From assembly GCA_029532625.1 (NCBI GenBank), contig JARFXM010000008.1, positions 1,860,001-1,924,000 of the forward strand: a stretch of 64,000 nucleotides of DNA. Reading direction: 5' to 3'. This document shows, piece by piece, positions 27,647 to 37,146 of this stretch. Under the pieces are notes generated by a model that saw nothing but the letters and a program-made list of their open reading frames with translations, did not search any database and was not told the origin of the DNA. This stretch comes from Lomentospora prolificans (taxonomy: Eukaryota; Ascomycota; Sordariomycetes; Microascales; Microascaceae). The first letter of the stretch is position 1, and each line of letters begins with the position of its first letter. A program made the translations under genes and the position numbers.

Positions 27647-28814
27647 TTAATAAGTTAATTAGTATTTAATAACTTAGTATTACCTAGAATATAAGAAAAT
27701 AGTATATTTATAATAAAATCTATTATAATTATATGATATAAAGTTAATATTACTTTACTCCTTTTTATTTTACTATATAATTATTATTTATTTCTTTAAT
27801 TTTATATATATACTAAGTAATAATTACAATACTTTTTAATTTTATTTATCATTTAATAATAAACATTATATTTAGCAAGTTTTTAGTAAATTATTTCTTA
27901 TTAACTAGGAAAGAGTTTACTTCTATATTAAAATTGACTTCTACTTCTAGTTTATTTTTCTTATATTTGCTAATCTTTTAAAATAAGGATTAATAATATT
28001 ATTAAGTTAACTACTTATTATACAGTATAAGGTAGGTTATAATTATTTACTACGTAGTTACTTAAGTATAATCTTCCATAATCTCCTTTTATATTATTTT
28101 TTATATTAATTTTCCACTATTTATATCTTTTTAAATAATAATAATAATGTAAAAAAATTTCGATTAGAAAGTATTTTTATATATAAAATATTTATTTACT
28201 TTACTTTTTTCTTTATTACTAATTAGGAATAATAGATATTAAACTTGTTTTTACTAGTTCTACTTTTACTTCTATTACTTTAGTTTACTTTTTATAATAA
28301 TTATATTACCTCTGTCTAGTTTAAAAGTAGTATTATTACTATTTCTTTCCTTATTTATTACTATAAATATATATTTAGCTCACTTTAGCTTTCTTTCTTT
28401 CTTACTAGTATTAACGTTGTCTCTATATATCTTTTTAATAAGGTAATTTCTCTTTTATTAATTATTTCTTCTTTATTAGATTTTAAAATATTAAGGATAT
28501 TTCTTTTTATTTTATTTGATATAACTTTCTAATAATTATTATAGTTAAGTATTAGTTACGTAAAAAGGAGTATACTAATTAGAAAACTTTTTAAAATAAG
28601 TAAAGGGTTCTTCCTTCTTCTTAGCCTTTCTTTATAGCTTCTTTATTAGTATTTTATCCTTTATAAGCTTTTTTTTATTCTTAATTACTATATCTTTAGT
28701 ATTTAATTAATTATATATAATCATTAGCTAGTTATAAATACTACTATTATCCTATACTTATATATATTATATATACCAGACTATAAGTTATATACTGACT
28801 TTTACTTTTTAACA

Positions 28815-28815
<1 letters not shown>
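27647..28815 (-). repeat. Family Y repeat, right half of the split copy
   Basis: This continues the copy interrupted at 20,419. About 27,651–27,860 matches 18,790–19,050 in the same orientation. About 28,530–28,815 matches 5,760–6,270 in reverse. It ends beside an (AT)n tract. Confidence 0.55.

Positions 28816-28816
<1 letters not shown>

Positions 28817-28850
<34 letters not shown>
28817..28850. repeat. (TA)n microsatellite
   Basis: An uninterrupted alternating TA tract of about 33 bases at the edge of the family Y copy. Confidence 0.9.
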
Positions 28851-28851
<1 letters not shown>

Positions 28852-29527
28852 TTTATTAACTATTCTTTAACTTTATACCTCTAAATACTAAATTACTAGT
28901 ATAAAATCATTATTTAATTCTTAAAACCTTTTTAATTATAACGACTATCTCTTTTATAAAAGAATAATCTTACTTTATTTTTTAATAACTTAATTCTGTT
29001 ATTTAAGCTATTAATTAGTTTCTTTTTATAATTATTATTTAGTAAAACCTTAAAAAAGGATTCTTTTACTATTTCCTATAATAAAGAGGATATCTTACTT
29101 AATAACTAGTAACTTTATATTTATAAAAGTTATTATTATTATTAGAATTAAGAAATGCTTTAGAAGTACTTAAAAAGGAAATAGTTATTATTTAAGTATA
29201 GATTACTACTCTTTTTCTTCCTTTAGTAAGTAGTATTTTATTAAAGTTAAAAAGAGTTTTACTATTACTAATTTTTGATATTCTTATTTCTTCTTACCTT
29301 TTCAATTTATAATTATTATAAAAATAGTTTATAACTAGATATTTAAATATATTATTAATTATTATTATTTATTAGGAATCTTAGTATTTTATTATTTATA
29401 ATCTTTCTAAACTAAGATTATGAAAAGTTTATTATAATAATCTTATTATTAAGATTATTCTTTTAAAAGTTAGTTTCTTATTTTAAAGATAAAATTTACA
29501 AAAGTAATACTATTATTATTATAATAT

Positions 29528-29855
29528 AACTATACTATTTATTTATTTACTAACTACTAAACTACTAGTAAGTAAATTAATAAGAGGTTCTATAATACTA
29601 TTTATAGATTCATTATAGTTACTATTTTTATATAAGTTTATCTCTATATAGTCTATTAGTATATAAATAAGTAACCTCTTATAATAGTAAAATAGTCTTA
29701 TTCTTTCTATCTAGATTATAGTTCCTTATTTCCTTTATATATTCCTTATACTTAACCTTTAGTCTTATATACTTACTACTAAAGTTCTACTAGGGTATGC
29801 TTATGCTTGCTTGTATGGTATAGTGTAATAACTAGTTCTTCAAAGTATTTTAAAG
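29528..29855 (+). repeat. LTR-like repeat R2, right copy
   Basis: Same orientation as 9,799–10,140, with shared words AAGAGGTTCTATAATACTAT and TTATTTCCTTTATATATTCC. Its right end is less mutated (TATGCTTATGCTTGCTTGTA). It directly precedes the unmutated LTR-like repeat at the block boundary. Confidence 0.5.
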
Positions 29856-29881
29856 GGATTTAAAGCTTTCCCTGTAGTATT

Positions 29882-30328
29882 TGTAAAGGGATTCTTTCAT
29901 CAAAGATCAAGTCAGATACAGCCTGACTGGCACTAAGGATCAACTCCTGGTGATCCCCGAACACTCCAGGACTACAGAAGGAGTCAGGAGAGTTTTACTA
30001 AGGATACTCCGAAAAGGGAATAATGGATCAACAAGTCTTGAGATATTATCCTTTAGACCACCTAGAATCCAGCGCCACAGACCCCAGGTCAGAGACTGTT
30101 CTGAGATTGTCCAGGGACTATCCAGAATAGAGTCTGGAGCTAGCCTATATCCTACTCAAGTAGATGATAGGATAGAAATATAAAAGAAGGTAGTAGAAGA
30201 GCCTTAGAGGGAAGGAGGGCTCTTCAAGCTGAAGTTTGTTGATTGCATTCTGCGAACACACAGCGAACACTTCCCACCCTGACTCTGTGATACTTAGGAC
30301 CTTCTTGCTTAAGCGTGACTATGTCACA
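29882..30328 (+). repeat. Unmutated LTR-like repeat at the edge of the A+T-rich block
   Basis: This 447-bp sequence has ordinary base composition and many CpG, CAG and CTGG words, yet it aligns with the three heavily mutated copies at 2.1, 3.8 and 15.9 kb. It starts TGTAAAGGGATTC and ends GACTATGTCACA, giving TG…CA termini. No target duplication is evident, and similarity among copies runs about ten bases past the right end (TCCCCTTATA), so the right edge is approximate. A 77-codon frame inside it starts with GTG and has no gene-like features. Confidence 0.6.
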
Positions 30329-30760
30329 TCCCCTTATAGTATTATCCTTGACTAACTTAATAGTATAAGAAATAGTAGATTTTAGGATATATGATAAATC
30401 TATACTTCCTATAAGTATATCTATATTAGGATTGGTCGTGTATAGCCTTCTAGATATCTAGAGAAAGCTCCTAATAGTAGTGTTTCTATTAGTCTATCTA
30501 TTTTGAAAAATATTGATATTTAGGTGAAAAAGAAGAAGAAGAAGGGTAAGGGTGATAATAGGAAGGATGAATATATTATGTTTAAGTGGGGCAAAAAGTG
30601 GCCAATGACATTTTGGACATTACTGGCTAAGGCTAATGGTGTATATAGTGAGGTTTGTGATCTATTGAAAGGTAGGGTTTGAAATAGTGAGACTAAACTA
30701 TGAGCACTAGAATGGCCTTCTGAAATCCATATTGGTAGCTGGCCTCCTTTATCGGCTGGC
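30329..30760. other. Transition zone with a possible degenerate TE coding remnant
   Basis: Moderately A+T-rich DNA lies between the LTR-like repeat and the aro1 promoter. One plus-strand frame at about 30,514–30,681 reads as a lysine-rich stretch followed by YIMFKWGKKWPMTFWTLLAK and ends at TGA. It has no start and is preceded by stops. It could be the tail of a transposon protein. I do not recognise the family. Confidence 0.3.
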
Positions 30761-30852
30761 TCTGATCACTCGGGGCCTTCTTGTAAATCACATTAGAGCA
30801 GGCGGGCGAGCGGAAGGGCTCGCCGCCGACACCAATTCTTGCTTTGTTGATG

Positions 30853-30859
30853 TGACTCA
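30853..30859 (+). promoter_or_regulatory. TGACTCA cross-pathway control element upstream of aro1
   Basis: A perfect TGACTCA palindromic core lies 191 bases before the aro1 start codon. This is the general amino-acid-control site bound by Gcn4 in yeast and CpcA/CPC1 in filamentous fungi, which induces aromatic amino-acid synthesis genes on starvation. Position and gene match the known role; binding here is inferred. Confidence 0.65.
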
Positions 30860-31050
30860 TCTGCAAGTGCTGTTACGTCTGGCTAAAGTCTACCTACCCC
30901 GCTAGGCAATTGACGCACCGTGGGGCAAGGCTGGCTTAGGTCAAGAAAAAAAATCAATTTCATTCATTTTATCCTACAGACAAGCTCAGAGAGAATACAT
31001 CAGCCAACCATCTCCTCGAACAGCATTGGTCGTCGGCTTACCAGATCACA

Positions 31051-34000
31051 ATGGCTCCATCCGCTCGAGAAAGACCAATTTGCATACCTATATTGGGGAG
31101 GGAATCGATTATCCTTGACCATGGCGTCTGGCTTAAACTAGTTCCAAACGACCTCTTGCAACACCTTCGAACCTCAACCTATGTGCTCATCACAGATACC
31201 AACTTGTTCGACACTTACGTACCGGCTTTTGAAAATTCATTCCGCAAAGCATTGACTGATGCCTCTTTACCCACTCCTCCGCGTCTCCTTACCTATGCCA
31301 TACCACCTGGCGAAGCCTCGAAAAGTCGTGAGACGAAAGCCGAAATTGAGGATTGGATGCTGCTGAAACAATGCACGCGAGATACTGTCATCATAGCCCT
31401 CGGAGGAGGTGTTATTGGTGATATGGTTGGTTACGTCGCCGCTACGTTTATGAGGGGGGTTCGTTTTGTGCAGGTGCCCACCACGTTACTCGCGATGGTA
31501 GATTCCTCCATTGGAGGCAAGACCGCTATCGACACTCCCCAAGGCAAAAATCTTGTCGGCGCCTTCTGGCAACCAGAACGAATCTATATCGACCTGGGTT
31601 TTCTGGAGACATTGCCAGAAAGGGAATTTATCAACGGCATGGCAGAGGTGATCAAGACTGCGGCAATTCGCAACGAGGGAGAATTTCGCAATTTAGAAGA
31701 GAATGCCACCGCCATACTTGAAGCGATTCGCACTCGACCGGCACATGGCGGGATGACCAGATCATTGGCTTCCATAGAAGATATTCTGAAGAGGATTGTG
31801 ACTGGATCCGCGAAAGTGAAAGCCGAAGTTGTTTCGAGTGATGAAAAAGAAGGTGGTCTTCGAAACCTTCTCAATTTTGGCCACTCTATTGGTCACGCAA
31901 TTGAAGCTATCCTAGCCCCCCAGCTTCTCCATGGCGAGGCTGTGGCAATCGGCATGATCAAAGAGGCTGAACTGGCCCGCCATCTCGGGGTGCTAAGCCC
32001 GGGTGCTGTTGCACGACTCTCCAAATGCATAGCAAGCTACGGCCTCCCGACTTCCCTCGGTGACAAGCGTGTGGTGGATTTAACAGCAGGGAAACAATGC
32101 CCTGTCGATACCCTCCTAGAGAAGATGGCTGTCGACAAGAAAAATGAAGGTAGAAGCAAGAGAATTGTGCTTCTCTCCGCCATTGGTGAAACTTTCGAGC
32201 AGAAGGCCACACCTGTTGAGGATAGTGCTATCCGCATAGTTCTTTCCCCAGCAGTGCGAGTGCGGCCCGGTATTCCGAAGGAGTCAGATGTTGTTGTTAT
32301 ACCGCCAGGGTCGAAGAGTATTTCTAACCGTGCACTGATTCTTGCTGCCCTCGCAGAAGGCTCTTGCCGGATTAAGAATTTGCTTCACTCGGATGATACG
32401 GAGTACATGCTAGCGGCGCTTGCTCGACTTGGAGGAGCCAATTATTCTTGGGAAGATGGTGGTGAGGTGCTCGTTGTTCGTGGCAACGGTGGAAGTTTGC
32501 GAGCGAGCCCCGATACCCTTTATCTCGGAAACGCGGGCACCGCATCAAGGTTTCTTACTACGGTAGTCACTATGTGCCACCCTTCGAATGCCGCTTCCTC
32601 TACCATACTTACGGGTAACGAGAGGATGAAAGTTCGCCCAATTGGACCCCTAGTAGAGGCTCTTAGATCTAATGGCGTAAGTATCAGGTTCTTGGGCAAA
32701 GACAACAGCCTTCCACTCGAAATTGATGCAGCCGGAGGCTTCGCCGGAGGTTTAATAGAGCTCGCTGCTACAGTTTCCTCACAGTACGTGTCATCTATAC
32801 TCATGGCCGCGCCCTACGCCAAAGAAGCAGTCACTCTTCGACTCGTTGGTGGAAAGCCTATATCACAAACGTATATTGACATGACAATTTCGATGATGTC
32901 CGCATTTGGGGTTCATGTTCGCAAATCGGAAACAGAGGAAAACACATACCATATCCCAAAGGGAACGTACGAAAGCCCCCTCGAGTACGTCATTGAAAGC
33001 GACGCGAGCTCAGCAACCTATCCCTTGGCAGTTGCGGCTATTACTGGAACAACATGCACTATCCCAAATATTGGATCGGAGTCGCTCCAGGGTGATGCGC
33101 GGTTTGCCGTTGATGTTCTACGTCCGATGGGTTGTACGGTGAAGCAAACTGGCCAGTCAACAACCGTCACAGGGCCATTGCTAGGAGGACTCAGAGCTCT
33201 CGACCATGTCGACATGGAACCGATGACCGATGCGTTCCTCACAGCGTCTGTCTTAGCAGCCGTGGCCCGTGGAACAACCAAGATAACTGGAATTGCGAAC
33301 CAGAGGGTCAAGGAATGCAACCGCATTCTCGCAATGAAGGACCAGCTCGCCAAATTTGGTGTCCATGCAAAGGAACTCGAGGATGGAATTGAGATCGAGG
33401 GGATCCAGAGACGACAGCTGAAAGAGCCAGTCGGTGGGGTGTATTGCTACGATGATCACCGGGTAGCCATGAGTTTCAGCGTTCTCTCCCTTGCTTGCCC
33501 AGGGCCAGTTTTGCTTCTGGAAAGAGAGTGTGTGGGGAAGACATGGCCAGGATGGTGGGATACACTCTCATTACGATTCAAGGCCGGCTTGGATGGGATT
33601 GATCGTACTCCCTCCCATTCTGAGACAGCTGCTCCCTCGCCTAAATGTTCCCGAACACTGTTTATTATCGGAATGAGAGGTGCAGGCAAAACTACCATTG
33701 GCCGATGGGCGGCCCAAGTTCTTGGCCATGACTTCATTGACATGGATGAGGAGATCGAGCGTCGCGCTAATGCTACCATACCTGAAATAATTAGAGGCTC
33801 GCCTGGCTGGGAGGGATTCAGGGCGGCGGAGCTCATCGTTCTTCGCGACCTAATGGATCATAAGGGCGGCGAGTTGGTTGTTTCGTGCGGCGGCGGAGTA
33901 GTGGAGACTCCGGAAGCCCGAGAACTTCTAGTCGCCTTCCGCAGAAGTGGTGGGCACGTTCTTTGGGTCCACCGTCCCCTGGAAGATATCGTTGCTTATC

Positions 34001-35870
34001 TATCCTTGGACAAATCTCGTCCGGCGTACACGGAGAATATTCCCGGTGTTTTTTACCGTCGGAGGCCGTGGTATGAGGAATGCAGCAATTTTCAATACTT
34101 TATCCCCAAACTCCAGAGAGACAATGTGGTGTCTCAGGTTCCCCAGGACTTTCGGCAATTCCTCCTTGGCATCCGCGCCGACTCGCATCACCTCGACGAG
34201 GTTGTCCATAAACCGCGAAGCTTTTTCGTTTCGCTCACCGTGCCTGATGTCGCTGGCGCGCTTGATATCATTCCCGATGTCATTGTTGGCTCTGATGCTG
34301 TCGAGCTTCGAGTGGATCTCCTTAAGGACCAGTCTGTGGAGTTTGTTGAAAGGCAAGTAGCCCTTCTTCGCGCAATAGCTGCTATTCCTATTGTGTTCAC
34401 GGTGAGGACAGAATCACAAGGGGGCAAATTTCTTGATGGGTCCCATTCACACATGAAGGAATTATACATGTTGGCGATCCGTATGGCCGTGGAATACATC
34501 GATGTGGAAGTAACTTTGCCACCAGAAGTGATCCGAGATGTGGTTACAGCCAAAAACCGCTCACGTATTATCGCATCGCATCACGACCCCGAGGGACGCC
34601 TTTCATGGAAGAACGCTGCGTGGGTGCAGTTCTACAATAAGGCGTTGCAATACGGTGATGTCATAAAGTTGGTCGGCTTGGCGAAGAATATGGAGGACAA
34701 TTTCGAGCTGGCTCGGTTCGTAAACAGGGTAGCCTCGAGCCACAAGAAGCCTGTCATCGCCCTGAATATGGACCGATACGGCAAGCTAAGTCGGGTTCTG
34801 AACCGCTTCCTGACACCCGTTTCCCACCCCGCGCTACCCTCAAAGGCAGCCCCCGGCCAGATGTCTGCGGTTGAGATCCGCCAATCCCTCTCTCTCTTGG
34901 GCGAGATCGAACATCGGTACTTTTATCTATTCGGTTCACCCATCTCTGCCTCAAGGTCACCCGCACTGCACAATTCGCTCTTCAAGCTGACTGGGCTTCC
35001 TCATACATATTCTCTTTTGGAGACGGATGATGCCAAATCCCTGAAGGAAACTATCCGGTCTGACAAATTTGGGGGAGCTTCCGTGACTATACCTCTGAAG
35101 ATTGACATCCTTGATCTAGTGGACGAAGTGACCGAATCAGCTCGGTCAATAGGCGCAGTGAACACGTTGATTCCTCTCCAGGACACGCATAGTGGCCGTC
35201 GCTCTATTCGCGGTGACAACACTGACTGGATGGGGATTGTTCACACTCTGAAGATGGCCGGCCTAGGGTACCAGTTAGGAGGCAGTGCAAATTTATACCC
35301 GGGGCTGGTTGTTGGGTCTGGTGGGACCGCGCGTGCAGCCATTTTTGCGCTGAACGAGCTCGGTTTCTCTCCAATCTATGTCGTTGCCCGTAGCGTGGAC
35401 CGTTTCCGTGAGCTTGTTAGCTCATTCCATACTACGACAAGGATCGAGCACCTTACTAGCTCCAGGCAGCTGCTGGAGTCCCCAGAAGGGGGTAGACTGC
35501 GCGCGATTGTTAGTACCATACCTGCGGATCGGCCCGTCGACCCTGATATGAGAGAAATTCTAGCTGCGGTTATTGGAAATCCATCATCTCTGGCAGACTC
35601 CAGAGTCCTCCTGGACATGGCTTACAAACCAGCCATAACCCCCCTTATGCAGCTTGCCAATGACGCAAATTGTGGTTGGGTAACCATCCCTGGCCTAGAA
35701 GTTCTAGCATCGCAGGGGTGGTATCAGGTGGGTTCCCATCATCGTGTAGACGAGCGCGTATTCCATGCAATAGTTAGCTAACTCGATCGTAATAGTTCCA
35801 ACTCTGGACCGGCATAACGCCCAAGTACTCGGATGCTAGGAATGCTGTTCTCGGAGGACCATCGCCGTGA
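31051..35870 (+). CDS. aro1: Pentafunctional AROM polypeptide (shikimate pathway)
   Basis: Cytosolic enzyme carrying out steps two to six of the prechorismate pathway, from DAHP to EPSP. Domains in order, residues approximate: 3-dehydroquinate synthase 1–390 (IALGGGVIGD, VDSSIGGKTAID); EPSP synthase 400–850 (LGNAGTASRF); shikimate kinase 868–1065 with P-loop GMRGAGKTT (Lys880); type I dehydroquinase about 1075–1290 (SHHD, and DVIKL with the likely Schiff-base Lys); shikimate dehydrogenase about 1310–1583 (SPALHNS, GSGGTARAA). Exons are 31,051–35,727 and 35,796–35,870. The 68-bp intron starts GTGGGT, has branch point GCTAAC, and ends AATAG. Splicing gives 1583 residues ending in FQLWTGITP…, a conserved shikimate dehydrogenase tail. 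The unspliced frame would stop at 35,781 with an unrelated tail. The first ATG is used because MAPSARERP leads directly into the conserved ILGRESII. It lies only about 0.7 kb from transposon DNA. Confidence 0.97.
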
Positions 35871-35879
35871 TTTTATCAC

Positions 35880-36240
35880 ATCGGACTCGAGGTCTATCTC
35901 TACCTACGATGGTTCTCGGACGTCTCGGAAACTCCCGTTCCATTAGGACTTGATGGACAACTATCCCACGTTACCAAAGCATCAATTACGGACCATGTAT
36001 TTTACTAGTACTAGATCACGATAAATATCGGACTCGAGGTCTATCTATACCTACGATGGTTCTCGGACGTCTCGGAAACTCCCGTTCCATTAGGACTTGA
36101 TGGACAACTATCCCACGTTACCAAAGCATCAATTACGGGCCATGTATTTTACTAGTACTAGATCACGATAAATAAGAACTGAAGTACCAAAGCATCAATT
36201 ACGGAGCATGTATTTTACTAGTACTAGGATCACGATAAAG
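35880..36240 (+). repeat. 147-bp tandem duplication plus partial third copy
   Basis: The unit at 35,880–36,026 is repeated at 36,027–36,173 with very few substitutions. A third partial copy of about 55 bases (36,185–36,238, from TACCAAAGCATC to CACGATAAA) follows. The array starts ten bases after the aro1 stop codon, so it forms the 3' untranslated or terminator region. It contains no start-to-stop frame of note. Confidence 0.95.
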
Positions 36241-37146
36241 AAAAACTGAAGTCTGGGTTTTAACATCCATGAGTCCATTCGATGATTCTAAGTCTAATCA
36301 TACTGGTTCTATATATTCCGAGCCCCCAAAATTCTCCAAAATACATTTTCACTCTTTTCGTGTTCATTATCCAAACCAGATTCTCAGCCTCTATGCGAAC
36401 GCCAAACGAAAAACAATGTCGTCATCATATCTATCATGAACCCGCAACAACAACGCCACTTCGGTAAATAGTGTGTAGTGAATGCGAAATGCCGTAAGTA
36501 GTATACAAGTAGGTAGAATCCGCATCGGCGCTTAGTTATGACCATTTGTTACAAACAAGTGGGCCGAGAAGAGCAAGCCAGAAAGAAAAAGGGTAAGCAT
36601 GGGTTGATTATGTTATGATGGCGTCTTTGTGGAAAAAGACAAAATTAATTGAGAAGGGAAATAAAAAACCGGAAAGACAGAGCGTTAGAGAACAAGTTGT
36701 TCATTGGTGCATCTTATGATGACGTAGTAGCGGGCTGTGCGGGTGGTAGAGCCAGCTGTATCGACTTTGTTGGCGTCATAACCTTTGTTGACTCGGCGTG
36801 CCAAGAATGAGCCGGGTGACATGGTGTTTAATTTGGTGGACAGGTAGAGACGCCAACAGGGATGGTTATAAAATAAGCCAATCAAATAACGCATAGAGAA
36901 GCTACTGATCTCAACGAGCCCCTCATGACGTTTGACGGGTGCCGGACCCTGCATCCTTTGATCGCCTTTCGAGGCATGCGCGGGGACGACTGAATGTAGA
37001 CTGTGGGTCGCCTTGCTCCCTCCCTCCCGTGAATGGCACAAAGACGACCCTGTCTAGACGCTTCGGAGTCGAATCATAACGCTCAGAGACCAGTCCAATT
37101 GCGTTTTTGCCATACGAGCACGACAGTTGGGAGTAGGGCTGGTGGA
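36241..37146. other. Intergenic region between aro1 and the RPN4-like gene
   Basis: About 0.9 kb lies between convergent genes. A 118-codon minus-strand frame (36,685–37,041) has no recognisable domain and probably lies in the 3' untranslated region of the RPN4-like gene. No RNA gene was seen. Confidence 0.5.

Larger units (their letters stand above)
1..29881. other. A+T-rich, RIP-like, gene-free block of decayed transposons
   Basis: This stretch is dominated by A and T, with very few CpG or GC-rich words and abundant TpA. No reading frame of even 60 codons appears until the far right end. That pattern is what repeat-induced point mutation (C to T and G to A in duplicated DNA) leaves in Pezizomycotina. 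Where two copies of one repeat can be aligned by eye, such as the two LTRs of the 20.4–27.6 kb element, most differences are of this type. Recognisable contents are listed separately. The remaining parts, including about 1–2.1 kb, 4.2–5.7 kb, 10.3–15.9 kb and 16.3–18.1 kb, look like the same kind of decayed repeat DNA. I could not assign them to families, apart from faint gypsy-like stretches near 3.3–3.5 kb (plus strand) and 15.4–15.7 kb (minus strand). Confidence 0.85.

Noticed and set aside
29950..30183. 77-codon open frame in the boundary repeat
   Set aside because: It starts with GTG, lies wholly within an LTR-like repeat and has no protein-like features.
34513..34523. Second GGTGGCAAA element (minus strand)
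   Set aside because: It lies inside the dehydroquinase coding region of aro1, where codon content explains it.
36685..37041. 118-codon minus-strand frame downstream of the RPN4-like gene
   Set aside because: No domain, odd composition, and it sits where the 3' untranslated region should be.
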